From: Pseudomonas sp. C2B4
GTDB lineage: Bacteria; Pseudomonadota; Gammaproteobacteria; Pseudomonadales; Pseudomonadaceae
Direction: 5' to 3'
DNA length: 53,200 bases
NCBI RefSeq assembly: GCF_013359695.1
Contig: NZ_JABFMU010000046.1
Coordinates: 1-53,200, forward strand
In this document: piece by piece, positions 16,785 through 24,924 of the stretch
Position numbering within the stretch: the first letter of the stretch is position 1
Layout: each line of letters opens with the position of its first letter
Notes under the pieces: generated by a model
The model's input: only the letters and a program-made list of their open reading frames with translations
What the model was told of the DNA's origin: nothing
Database searches by the model: none
Position numbers and translations under genes: made by a program

Positions 16785-18593
16785 ATGCCCCATGAAGGCA
16801 ATCTGTTGCAAGCCGCTGTCGTTTTTCTGCTCGCAGCCGTGCTCACTGTTCCCTTGGCCAAGCGCCTGCAGCTCGGAGCTGTATTGGGTTATCTGTTTGC
16901 CGGCGTGATCATCGGCCCCTCGGTGTTGGGTCTGATCCGCAACCCGAGCAGTGTCAGCCATATCTCGGAACTCGGGGTGGTCTTGCTGTTGTTCATCATT
17001 GGCCTGGAATTGTCGCCACGCCGTTTGTGGGTGATGCGCAAATCAGTGTTCGGCGTCGGCCTGGCGCAGGTGCTGCTCACCGGCTCGGTGATTGGCGTGG
17101 TGGCGCTGTTTCTGTTTGGCCAGCCCTTGAACAGCGCGATCGTCCTGGGCCTGGGACTGGCCCTGTCGTCCACCGCGTTTGGCCTGCAAAGCCTGGCCGA
17201 GCGCAAGGAACTGACCAGCCCCCATGGGCGCCTGGCGTTCGCCATCCTGCTGTTTCAGGACATCGCCGCGATCCCCTTGATCGCCATGGTCCCGCTGCTG
17301 GCCGGCGTCGATCACAACACCAGCACCGCCGAGGATGTGAACCACGGTCTGCGGGTCCTGGGCAGCATCGCCGTGGTGGTGGTCGGCGGGCGTTATCTGT
17401 TGCGTCCGGTGTTCCGCGTGGTGGCGAAAACCGGTTTGCCGGAAGTGTCCACCGCCACCGCACTGCTGGTGGTCATCGGCACCGCCTGGCTGATGGATCT
17501 GGTCGGCGTGTCCATGGCCCTCGGCGCGTTCCTCGCCGGTTTGCTGTTGGCGGACTCCGAATACCGTCATGAACTGGAAGCGCAAATCGAACCGTTCAAG
17601 GGCCTGTTGCTGGGGCTGTTTTTCATCAGCGTCGGCATGGGCGCGAACCTGAGCCTGCTGCTGAGTGCGCCGATTACGGTGTTGGGCCTGACCCTGCTGT
17701 TGATCGCCATCAAGCTGCCGTTGCTGTTTGTGGTGGGCCGGTTGGCCGGTGGTTTGAGCAAGGTCAGCGCCATCCGCCTCGGCATCGTGCTGGCGGCCGG
17801 CGGTGAATTTGCCTTTGTGGTGTTCAAGATCGGTCGAGATCAAGGGTTGTTCGAGCCGCGCCTGTACGATTTGCTGGTGCTGACCATCACCCTGTCCATG
17901 GCCCTCACTCCCTTGTTGCTGCTGTTGTGCGCACGCCTGGTCAGCCCCAGGGTACAACCGGTGGTGGTGCCGGAAAAATTCCGCGAAATCGACACCGATG
18001 CGCCTCGCGTGGTGATCGCCGGCATGGGCCGCATGGGCCAGATCGTGGCGCGTATCCTGCGGGCACAGAACATCAAGTTCGTGGCCCTCGACACCTCGGT
18101 GGAAACCATTGAGCTGTCCCGCAGCTTTGGCGGCGTGCCGGTGTTCTACGGCGACCCGATGCGCCCGGAAATCCTCAGTGCGGCGAAAGTCGAGCAGGCC
18201 GAATTCTTCGTGATCGCCACCGATGACCCGGACACCAACATCAAGACCGCCGAGCTGGTGCACAAACTCTATCCGCACATGAAGATCATCGCCCGGGCGC
18301 GTAACCGTCAGCATGTGCACCGGTTGGTGGACGTCGGTGCCCACGCCGTGCGCGAAACCTTCTATTCGAGCCTGGAAATGAGCCGCCAGACGCTGATCGG
18401 CCTGGGGTTGACCCAGGCCCAGGCCGATGCCCGGATCAAGCGCTTCAAGCACCACGACGAACAGGTGCTCGAAGCCCAGCACGCGATCTACGACGATGCG
18501 GCGAAGGTGATGCAGACCGCGCAGGAAGCGCGGGCGGAACTGGCGCGGTTGTTTGAGTCGGATCAGCTGGAAGAGCAAGCTGCCAGAAAATGA
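16785..18593 (+). CDS. Kef-type K+/H+ antiporter with TrkA-N domain
   Basis: A 602-residue member of the CPA2 monovalent cation:proton antiporter family. The membrane part (about 1-390) has some 12 hydrophobic segments with the family sequences GYLFAGVIIGPSVLGL, LLLFIIGLELSP and GLALSSTAFGLQ. A cytoplasmic TrkA-N (RCK) nucleotide-binding domain follows (about 408-525; VIAGMGRMGQIVARIL), then a coiled tail. KefB, KefC and YbaL have this layout. KefC/KefB are gated by glutathione adducts, but no ancillary KefF/KefG gene is adjacent, so glutathione control is not shown. Confidence 0.9.
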   Translation: MPHEGNLLQAAVVFLLAAVLTVPLAKRLQLGAVLGYLFAGVIIGPSVLGLIRNPSSVSHISELGVVLLLFIIGLELSPRRLWVMRKSVFGVGLAQVLLTGSVIGVVALFLFGQPLNSAIVLGLGLALSSTAFGLQSLAERKELTSPHGRLAFAILLFQDIAAIPLIAMVPLLAGVDHNTSTAEDVNHGLRVLGSIAVVVVGGRYLLRPVFRVVAKTGLPEVSTATALLVVIGTAWLMDLVGVSMALGAFLAGLLLADSEYRHELEAQIEPFKGLLLGLFFISVGMGANLSLLLSAPITVLGLTLLLIAIKLPLLFVVGRLAGGLSKVSAIRLGIVLAAGGEFAFVVFKIGRDQGLFEPRLYDLLVLTITLSMALTPLLLLLCARLVSPRVQPVVVPEKFREIDTDAPRVVIAGMGRMGQIVARILRAQNIKFVALDTSVETIELSRSFGGVPVFYGDPMRPEILSAAKVEQAEFFVIATDDPDTNIKTAELVHKLYPHMKIIARARNRQHVHRLVDVGAHAVRETFYSSLEMSRQTLIGLGLTQAQADARIKRFKHHDEQVLEAQHAIYDDAAKVMQTAQEARAELARLFESDQLEEQAARK

Positions 18594-18610
18594 GGTGAAT
18601 GGGCGGGCCT

Positions 18611-18677
18611 CTTCGCGAGCAGGCTCGCTCCCACATTTGAAATGCATTCCCCTGTGGGAGCGAGCCTGCTCGCGAAG
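18611..18677. repeat. Inverted REP pair (family A)
   Basis: Two nearly perfect facing units, TTCGCGAGCAGGCTCGCTCC and GTGGGAGCGAGCCTGCTCGC, lie only about 20 bases apart between the Kef and alkC genes. Confidence 0.88.
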
Positions 18678-18725
18678 AACGATAACGCGGTAGAACAGAC
18701 AACCCCGACTATTAAGGACACTGCC

Positions 18726-19823
18726 TTGGCCGACCAATCCTCCCCCGCCCTGAAGGAAATCTTCAACGCCGAACGCCTCAACCACATCGCCACCGAGATG
18801 ACCGCGGTCTATCCCGAGTTCGATGCCAAGGCGTTCCTGAAACTGGCCAAGACCGGCCTGGCGGAGCTGTCGGTGATGCAACGCATGGCCCGCGTCAGCG
18901 AATGCCTGCATGCGGTATTGCCGCTGGGTTATGAAGCGTCGCTGGAGGTTCTGCGCGCCCTCGCTCCGCGCCTCAACAGCGGCTTTGTCAGCATGTGCCT
19001 GCCGCACTACGTGGCGACTTATGGCGCTGACCGGTTCGAGCTGTCCATGGACGCGCTCAAGTACTTCACCGCGTTCGGCTCCTCGGAATTCGCCATCCGC
19101 CATTTCCTGCGCCGCGACATCGAGCGCTCGCTGGAATTGATGCACGACTGGTCGCTGGACGCCAACGAGCACGTCCGGCGCCTGGCCAGCGAAGGGTGTC
19201 GCCCGCGCCTGCCGTGGTCGTTTCGCCTGGAGCCGATTCAAGCCGACCCGACACTGGCCGCCAGGATCCTCGACAACCTCAAGGCCGACAGCAGTCTTTA
19301 CGTGCGCAAGTCCGTGGCCAATCACCTCAATGACATCACCAAGGATCATCCCGAGTGGGTACTGGACCAGATCGAGGGCTGGTCGCTGGACAACAAGCAC
19401 ACCGCGTGGATCGCCCGGCATGCCCTGCGCAGCCTGATCAAGCAAGGCAACCCGCGAGCGCTGGCGATCATCGGTGCCGGGGGCAAACCTGAGGTCGAGA
19501 TCGTCGATGTACAGGTCAACCCGCCGGTGATTGGCCTGGGGGAAAAAATCACCCTGTCCTTCGCCGTCAAATCCACGGTCGAGAACAGCCAGCGGCTGGT
19601 GATCGACTACGCCATCGATTACGTGAAAGCCAACGGCAGCACCTCGGCGAAAGTGTTCAAACTCAAGGCCCTGACCCTGCCCGGCAATGCCACCGAATCC
19701 ATCGCCCGTGGCCAGCACATCAAGGAACTCACCACCCGTCGGCACTATGCGGGCAAGCATGCGGTGCACGTACTGGTGAATGGCGAGCGGCTGGCCACTA
19801 CGGCGTTCGAAATCCTCCCTTGA
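18726..19823 (+). CDS. alkC: DNA-3-methyladenine glycosylase AlkC
   Basis: A 365-residue HEAT-like-repeat DNA glycosylase of the AlkC/AlkD superfamily, which removes 3-methyladenine-type lesions without base flipping. The helical repeat part spans about 1-255. A C-terminal immunoglobulin-like domain (about 258-365, VDVQVNPPVIGLGEKITLSF...) is the mark of the AlkC group described from P. fluorescens. The start is a TTG with AAGGA seven bases upstream; the open frame continues upstream only into the REP pair. No other DNA-repair gene is adjacent. Confidence 0.88.
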   Translation: MADQSSPALKEIFNAERLNHIATEMTAVYPEFDAKAFLKLAKTGLAELSVMQRMARVSECLHAVLPLGYEASLEVLRALAPRLNSGFVSMCLPHYVATYGADRFELSMDALKYFTAFGSSEFAIRHFLRRDIERSLELMHDWSLDANEHVRRLASEGCRPRLPWSFRLEPIQADPTLAARILDNLKADSSLYVRKSVANHLNDITKDHPEWVLDQIEGWSLDNKHTAWIARHALRSLIKQGNPRALAIIGAGGKPEVEIVDVQVNPPVIGLGEKITLSFAVKSTVENSQRLVIDYAIDYVKANGSTSAKVFKLKALTLPGNATESIARGQHIKELTTRRHYAGKHAVHVLVNGERLATTAFEILP

Positions 19824-19835
19824 AACACCCCTCTC

Positions 19836-19916
19836 CTGTAGGAGCGAGCTTGCTCGCGATGGAGTGTCAGTCAACATCACACTGACTGACACTCCCTCGC
19901 AAGCAAGTTCACACCC
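19836..19916. repeat. REP pair (family A), right arm decayed
   Basis: The left unit GTAGGAGCGAGCTTGCTCGC is intact. The right one (CCTCGCAAGCAAGTTCACAC) is mutated in its loop and outer stem. It is the last REP before the compact 20-26 kb gene unit. Confidence 0.75.
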
Positions 19917-19993
19917 ACCGCCCTGCCGTCTTCAGATTTCATTAAGAAAAGGCCTCGATACTGCTCCCCATCAGCCCCGGGGAGGTGCCTTTC

Positions 19994-20671
19994 ATGGCCG
20001 ATTTCAACTGGAACATTGCGCTACCGCTGCACTTCGGCCAGGCCGAGACACCGCCAATGAGCCTGGTCCGGGCGCTGCCGGACGACCCGCAACGTCCTGG
20101 TTTCGAAGCCTTTATCCAGCACCATTTCCGCCGGGTCCACGGTGCCGACATCCGTCATTTCATGCCGGAACTGTTTGGCATGAACAACCAGGCGGGCGAG
20201 CTCTGTGCGGTGGCGGGTGTGCGCGTGGCGAGCAGCGGGCAGCTGTTTCTGGAACGCTACCTCGACGAACCGATCGACCCGCTGATCAGCGCCGCTGCCG
20301 ACCGCCCGGTGGACCGGGCCGGGATCGTCGAAGTCGGCAACCTGGCGGCCAGCGACACCGGCAGTGCTCGCCTGAGCATCATTACCCTCACTTACCTGCT
20401 GGCCATGGGTGGCCTGGAATGGGTGGCGTTCACCGGCAACATCGGCCTGGTCAACAGCTTCCATCGCCTGGGCTTGCAACCGGTGACCCTGTGCGCCGCC
20501 GACGCCGAACGGCTGGGCGACGACCGCCACAGCTGGGGCAGTTACTACGAGAGCAAACCCTGGGTCCACGTGGGCGATATCCGCGCCGGTTTCACTCATT
20601 TATGCAACATCGGCCTGTTCAGGCGCCTCGGTTTGCCAACGTCCACCGAGGAGTCCATCCATGTCGCCTGA
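19994..20671 (+). CDS. Thermostable-hemolysin-family protein (acyltransferase-like)
   Basis: This 225-residue protein has no signal peptide or membrane segment and resembles the thermostable hemolysin family (Pfam T_hemolysin). Despite that name, its core (IVEVGNLAAS near 115, then ITLTYLLAMGGLEWVAFTGN and FHRLGL) recalls GNAT and acyl-homoserine-lactone-synthase folds, where a strand with E-x-(S/G) precedes the acyl-donor site. It begins a seven-gene unit with an acyl-adenylating enzyme, so use of an activated acyl group is a reasonable inference. GGAGG eight bases before the ATG at 19994 fixes the start. Its end overlaps the next gene by 11 bases. Confidence 0.68.
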   Translation: MADFNWNIALPLHFGQAETPPMSLVRALPDDPQRPGFEAFIQHHFRRVHGADIRHFMPELFGMNNQAGELCAVAGVRVASSGQLFLERYLDEPIDPLISAAADRPVDRAGIVEVGNLAASDTGSARLSIITLTYLLAMGGLEWVAFTGNIGLVNSFHRLGLQPVTLCAADAERLGDDRHSWGSYYESKPWVHVGDIRAGFTHLCNIGLFRRLGLPTSTEESIHVA

Positions 20672-22142
20672 AATGGACCGATTCAAACAAACCCTGCGCA
20701 GCCACGCCGAACGCACGCCCGACGCCATCGCCCTGTGGGGCGATCAATTAAAGATGGACTACGCCACGCTGTACGCCGAGGTGATGCATCGCCAGCAACG
20801 CCTGCGCGATGAACACGTCAAGGTGATCGCACTGGCGTTGGACAATGGCGTCGAAGCCATGCTCTGGGATCTGGCCACGCTCTTCGAGGGCCTGACCTGC
20901 CTGACGCTGCCGCCATTTTTCAGCCCCGCCCAGCGCAGCCACTGCCTGGAACAGAGCCAGGCTGAACGAGTGATTGCCCCGCCGGAACTTGAATGCGAAC
21001 TGCAAACGGCCGGTTATGAGAAACACGGTGAATTCTGGCGCCGCCACTTCAGCGCCCCGCCCCGCCTGCCCGAAGGCACCGCCAAACTGACCTTTACCTC
21101 AGGCACCACCGGCACCCCCAAAGGTGTGTGCCTGAGCGCCGAAAGCCTCCTGCGGGTCGCTCGCGAACTGCACCAGGCCAGCCAATCCAGCGCCCCACGT
21201 CATCACATGGCCTTGCTGCCCCTGGCGGTGCTGCTGGAAAACCTCGGTTGCTATGCCGCGCTCCATGCCGGCGCGACCTTGAGTGTGCCTGGTCAGCGCA
21301 CCCTGGGCATCCAGGGCGCCAGCGGTGTGGAGGTGCCGCGCCTGCTCGATTGCCTGGCCACGCGAGCGCCCGAGAGCCTGATTCTGGTGCCGCAGTTGTT
21401 GCTGCTGCTGGTCAACGCGGCGCAAAACAAGGCGTTTGACCCGCAGTCGTTACGGTTCGCCGCCGTGGGTGGCGCGCGGGTTTCCACAGAGCTGCTGCAG
21501 CGCGCGCAAGCTGCCGGCCTGCCGGTTTACGAAGGCTATGGGTTGTCTGAATGCGCGTCGGTGGTGTGCCTCAACCGTCCAGGCGCCCATCGCCCCGGCA
21601 GTGTCGGCCGGCCGCTGCCCCATGTGGAAGTGCGCCTGGCCGACGACGGCGAGGTGTTGATCAAGGGCTCGATCCTGCTGGGCTACCTGGGCCAGGCGCC
21701 GTCCCCCGATGAATGGTGGCCCAGCGGCGATCTCGGCGAGTTCGATGAACAGGGTTTTCTCTACCTCAAGGGCCGCAAGAAGCATCAATTCGTCACCAGT
21801 TTCGGCCGCAACGTGAACCCGGAATGGGTCGAGGCGGAATTGACCCAGCGACGTCACATCGCCCAAGCCTTCGTCTACGGCGAAGCCATGCCGCGCAACC
21901 ATGCCTTGCTCTGGCCGCATCGCCCCGATTGCACCGACGAACAGCTGGCCGCCGCCGTCGCCGAGGCCAACGAGGCCTTGCCCGATTACGCCCGGGTCCA
22001 TCGCTGGAGCCGCCTGGATCAACCGTTCACACCCGCCAATGGCTTGCTGACCGCCAATGGCCGCCCACGTCGTGACGCCATCGTCGAGCGTTACCGGGCG
22101 CAGCTCACCGACACCCGACTTTCCGAGGAACCCGCACCATGA
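20661..22142 (+). CDS. AMP-binding acyl-adenylating enzyme
   Basis: A 493-residue ANL-superfamily enzyme that should activate a carboxylic (probably fatty) acid as acyl-AMP. Visible motifs are the P-loop LTFTSGTTGTPKGV (about 145), the A5 segment YEGYGLSECASVV (about 290), and PSGDLGEFDEQGFLYLKGRKK followed by FGRNVNPEWVEAEL (about 355-390) as in long-chain acyl-CoA ligases. The A10 region reads NGLLTANGRPRRDAI, where ligases usually have a Lys; here an Arg is the nearest basic residue. It overlaps its neighbours on both sides (11 and 4 bases), so it is translated with them. Confidence 0.85.
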   Translation: MSPEMDRFKQTLRSHAERTPDAIALWGDQLKMDYATLYAEVMHRQQRLRDEHVKVIALALDNGVEAMLWDLATLFEGLTCLTLPPFFSPAQRSHCLEQSQAERVIAPPELECELQTAGYEKHGEFWRRHFSAPPRLPEGTAKLTFTSGTTGTPKGVCLSAESLLRVARELHQASQSSAPRHHMALLPLAVLLENLGCYAALHAGATLSVPGQRTLGIQGASGVEVPRLLDCLATRAPESLILVPQLLLLLVNAAQNKAFDPQSLRFAAVGGARVSTELLQRAQAAGLPVYEGYGLSECASVVCLNRPGAHRPGSVGRPLPHVEVRLADDGEVLIKGSILLGYLGQAPSPDEWWPSGDLGEFDEQGFLYLKGRKKHQFVTSFGRNVNPEWVEAELTQRRHIAQAFVYGEAMPRNHALLWPHRPDCTDEQLAAAVAEANEALPDYARVHRWSRLDQPFTPANGLLTANGRPRRDAIVERYRAQLTDTRLSEEPAP

Positions 22143-22813
22143 GTTTTTTTGACACGCTGCAAACCGCGACGCACCAGGAGCGCCACGAGCTGTTCAACCT
22201 GCCGATCATTCTTGACGCACTTGAAGGTCGGGTCAGCCTGGAAAGCTACCGGGCCTTTCTGACACAAGCCTATTACCACGTGCGCCACACCGTGCCCCTG
22301 ATGATGGCCTGCGGCGCGCGCCTGCCGACGCGCCTTGAGTGGCTGCGCGAAGCGGTGTGCGAATACATCGAGGACGAGTACGGCCACGAACAGTGGGTAC
22401 TCGATGACATCGAGGCCTGCGGCGGCGATAAAAACGCCGTACGAGATGGCCGGCCGGCCTTGCCGATCGAACTGATGGTCAGCTTCCTCTACGACCTGAT
22501 TGCCCGAGGCAACCCGGTGGGCCTGTTCGGCATGGTCAATGTGCTGGAAGGCACCAGCATTGCCCTGGCCACCCACGCCGCCGGCAGCATTCGCCAGCAC
22601 CTGGGCTTGCCGGAAAGTGCCTTCAGCTACCTCGATTCCCACGGATCGCTGGATATCGAGCACATGCAAACCTATCGCCGGCTGATGAATGCACTGGACG
22701 ATCCGGCCGATCAGGCTGCGGTGATTCATGCATCCAAAGTGGTCTACAAGCTGTACGCCGACATGTTCCGCGGCTTGCCGCATCACGGGGAGAACCTGCA
22801 TGCGCCTGTCTGA
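22139..22813 (+). CDS. Heme-oxygenase-like putative diiron oxidase (TenA-like fold)
   Basis: This 224-residue all-helical protein is of the TenA/heme-oxygenase-like superfamily. Candidate metal ligands are in the right order for a heme-oxygenase-like diiron oxidase (HDO): Glu80-x-x-His83 in IEDEYGHEQW, Glu137 in MVNVLEGTS, and Asp172-x-x-His175 in LDIEHMQTY, with His168 close by. Known HDOs such as UndA act on free fatty acids or amino acids, which fits the neighbouring acyl-adenylating enzyme. Thiaminase or regulator names often given to such proteins are not supported by context. It overlaps both neighbours (4 and 14 bases). Fold good, chemistry inferred. Confidence 0.72.
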   Translation: MSFFDTLQTATHQERHELFNLPIILDALEGRVSLESYRAFLTQAYYHVRHTVPLMMACGARLPTRLEWLREAVCEYIEDEYGHEQWVLDDIEACGGDKNAVRDGRPALPIELMVSFLYDLIARGNPVGLFGMVNVLEGTSIALATHAAGSIRQHLGLPESAFSYLDSHGSLDIEHMQTYRRLMNALDDPADQAAVIHASKVVYKLYADMFRGLPHHGENLHAPV

Positions 22814-23609
22814 GGCTCGTGTCGTACTGACCGGTGCCAGCGGTGGTATCGGCCTGGCCATCGCCACCGCGCTGTGTGCCAGCGGTGCTCACGTACTGGC
22901 GGTGGCCCGGCATCGGGAGCCGTTGATGCCGTTGCTCGAACGCTACCCCCGAAGCCTGTCCTGGGTGGGTGCCGACCTGACCGTGGCGCCCGACCGGCAA
23001 AACGTGCTGGTCGCCGCCGAAGCCATCGGCGGCATCAACCTGCTGATCAACGCCGCCGGGGTCAACCAGTTCGCCATGCTCGAACAACTCGACGACAGTG
23101 ACATCCACGGGATGCTGGCCGTGAATGTCGACGCACCGATCTGCCTGACCAAACTGTTGCTACCGCTGCTCAAGCAAGCCGAGAGCGCCATGGTGGTGAA
23201 CGTCGGCTCAACCTACGGCTCCATCGGCTACGCCGGTTACGCCAGCTATTGCGCCACCAAGTTTGCGTTGCGCGGGTTTTCCGAAGCCCTGCGCCGGGAA
23301 CTGGCGGACACGCGGGTCGGGGTCCTGTATGTCGCGCCACGTGCCACCCGCACGAGTATGAACAGCCCGGCGGCGCAGGCGTTGAACGACGCGCTCAAAG
23401 CCAGTGTCGACGACCCGCAGGCCGTCGCCTCGGCAGTGATTCACGCCATCGCCGGCGAGCGCCGTGACCTGTACCTGGGCTGGCCGGAGCGTTTTTTCGT
23501 TCGCCTCAACAGCCTGCTGCCCAACCTGGTGGACCGTGGTTTGCGCAAGCAATTGCCGCTGATCCGCCGCCTGAGTCAAAAGCCCGACAACGAGAACCTC
23601 AAGCCATGA
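22800..23609 (+). CDS. Short-chain dehydrogenase/reductase in the acyl-enzyme unit
   Basis: A 269-residue classical SDR with TGASGGIG (11-18), NAAG (84-87) and the catalytic Ser137, Tyr150 and Lys154. The C-terminal extension (about 215-269, LYLGWPERFFVRLNSLLPNLVDRGLRK) is typical of SDRs acting on hydrophobic or acyl substrates and may contact the membrane. It overlaps the oxidase gene by 14 bases and the next gene by 4, so it belongs to the same transcript. A role in reducing or oxidising the product of the upstream enzymes is inferred. Confidence 0.85.
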   Translation: MRLSEARVVLTGASGGIGLAIATALCASGAHVLAVARHREPLMPLLERYPRSLSWVGADLTVAPDRQNVLVAAEAIGGINLLINAAGVNQFAMLEQLDDSDIHGMLAVNVDAPICLTKLLLPLLKQAESAMVVNVGSTYGSIGYAGYASYCATKFALRGFSEALRRELADTRVGVLYVAPRATRTSMNSPAAQALNDALKASVDDPQAVASAVIHAIAGERRDLYLGWPERFFVRLNSLLPNLVDRGLRKQLPLIRRLSQKPDNENLKP

Positions 23610-24250
23610 AAAAATTCGCCGCGTGTCTGCTGCTGGGAGCCCTGAGCCAAGGCGTCTGGGCCCTGGACGCTGCCGACCAGCAACGCCTGACCGGTATCCA
23701 GCAAAGCTGGGCCCATATCCAATACGAACTGCCCGCCGATCAACGCACGGCCGCGTTCGAAAAACTGGCCACCCAGACAACGAGCTTCACCCAGGAACGC
23801 CAATCGGTCGCCGAGGCGTGGATCTGGTCCGGTATTGTCACTAGCAGTTGGGCCGGTGCCCAGGGCGGGCTCAGCGCGCTGAGCAAGGTCAAGCAGGCGA
23901 AGGTCGATCTGGAAAAAGCCCTGTCCCTGGACCCCAAGGCCCTGCAAGGCTCGGCCTACACCAGCCTCGGCGCGCTGTATGACCGTGTACCGGGCTGGCC
24001 GATCGGTTTCGGCGACTCGGACAAGGCTGAACAGCTGCTCAAGCTCGCCTTGCAAATGAACCCCAACGGTATCGACAGCCTGTATTTCTGGGGCGATCAC
24101 CTCTACCGCCAAAAACGCTACAGTGAAGCTAAAGCCGCACTGCAAAAAGCCCTGAACGCGCCGCCACGGCCGGGTCGTGAAACCGCCGATGCCGGGCGCC
24201 GCCAGGAAATCGAAACGCTATTGGTCGACGTCAACAAGAAACTCAACTGA
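23606..24250 (+). CDS. Secreted TPR-like repeat protein
   Basis: This 214-residue protein has a Sec signal peptide (MKKFAACLLLGALSQGVWA, cleavage near residue 19). The mature part is helical with two TPR-like units: VDLEKALSLDPKALQGSAYTS near 105 and KAEQLLKLALQMNPNGIDSL near 145, then YSEAKAALQKALN near 175. No lipoprotein cysteine follows the signal. It should sit in the periplasm as a protein-protein adaptor. It overlaps the SDR by 4 bases and precedes the response regulator by 11, so it may link the pathway to the sensor kinase (inference). Confidence 0.75.
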   Translation: MKKFAACLLLGALSQGVWALDAADQQRLTGIQQSWAHIQYELPADQRTAAFEKLATQTTSFTQERQSVAEAWIWSGIVTSSWAGAQGGLSALSKVKQAKVDLEKALSLDPKALQGSAYTSLGALYDRVPGWPIGFGDSDKAEQLLKLALQMNPNGIDSLYFWGDHLYRQKRYSEAKAALQKALNAPPRPGRETADAGRRQEIETLLVDVNKKLN

Positions 24251-24261
24251 CAGGAGTCCGT

Positions 24262-24924
24262 GTGCGTTTATTACTGATCGAGGATGACGTGGCCCTGGGT
24301 GAAGGCATCCATCAAGCCCTGGGCCGCGAAGGTTACACCGTCGACTGGATACAGGACGGCAGCAGTGCCCTGCATTCACTGCTCAGCGAAGCCTTTGATC
24401 TGGCGGTGCTCGACCTGGGCCTGCCACGCATGGACGGCCTCGAAGTCCTGCGCCGCCTGCGTGACAGCGGCTCGAATGTGCCGGTGCTGATCCTGACCGC
24501 CCGGGACGCCACCGAGGACCGCATCGCCGGGCTCGATGCCGGCGCCGACGACTACCTGATCAAACCCTTCGACCTGGCCGAGCTCAAGGCGCGCCTGCGA
24601 GCCTTGCTGCGACGCAGCGCGGGGCGCGCTCAAGTGCTGATCGAACACGCCGGCATCAGCCTGAACCCCGGTACTCAGCAAGTCAGTTATCGGGGTGAGC
24701 CGGTGGCGTTGACGCCCAAGGAGTATCAGTTGCTCCACGAACTGCTCTCGCCGCCGGGTCGGGTCATGACCCGCGATCACTTGATGCAGTTGCTCTATGG
24801 CTGGAGCGAGGAAGCGGAAAGCAACACCCTGGAAGTGCATATCCATCACTTGCGCAAGAAGTTCTCCACCGACCTGATCCGCACCATCCGCGGTGTCGGC
24901 TACCTGGTGGAGGAGCGCCGATGA
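24262..24924 (+). CDS. OmpR-family response regulator (QseB/PmrA-like)
   Basis: A 220-residue response regulator. The receiver domain (1-115) has the acidic pair Glu7-Asp8-Asp9, phospho-acceptor Asp51 in LAVLDLGLPRMDG, and the conserved Lys of YLIKPFD. The C-terminal winged helix (about 125-218) ends LIRTIRGVGYLVEERR. Translation starts at a GTG with CAGGAGT in front. The stop overlaps the kinase start by 4 bases. It very likely regulates the same operon and perhaps lipid or envelope genes. Confidence 0.93.
   Translation: MRLLLIEDDVALGEGIHQALGREGYTVDWIQDGSSALHSLLSEAFDLAVLDLGLPRMDGLEVLRRLRDSGSNVPVLILTARDATEDRIAGLDAGADDYLIKPFDLAELKARLRALLRRSAGRAQVLIEHAGISLNPGTQQVSYRGEPVALTPKEYQLLHELLSPPGRVMTRDHLMQLLYGWSEEAESNTLEVHIHHLRKKFSTDLIRTIRGVGYLVEERR

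Noticed and set aside
17043..19892. A 949-codon open frame on the minus strand across the Kef and alkC genes
   Set aside because: It is an antisense frame kept open by high G+C codon use; it has His/Gln/Arg/Gly-rich composition, reads through a REP pair, and matches no protein family, while both plus-strand genes are clearly real.
19994..20671. Taking the T_hemolysin match as evidence for a secreted toxin
   Set aside because: No signal peptide or membrane segment and a biosynthetic operon context; the name is historical.
22139..22813. Calling the TenA-like protein a thiaminase II or a transcriptional regulator
   Set aside because: No thiamine genes are near, no DNA-binding domain is present, and the ExxH/DxxH pattern fits a diiron oxidase better.
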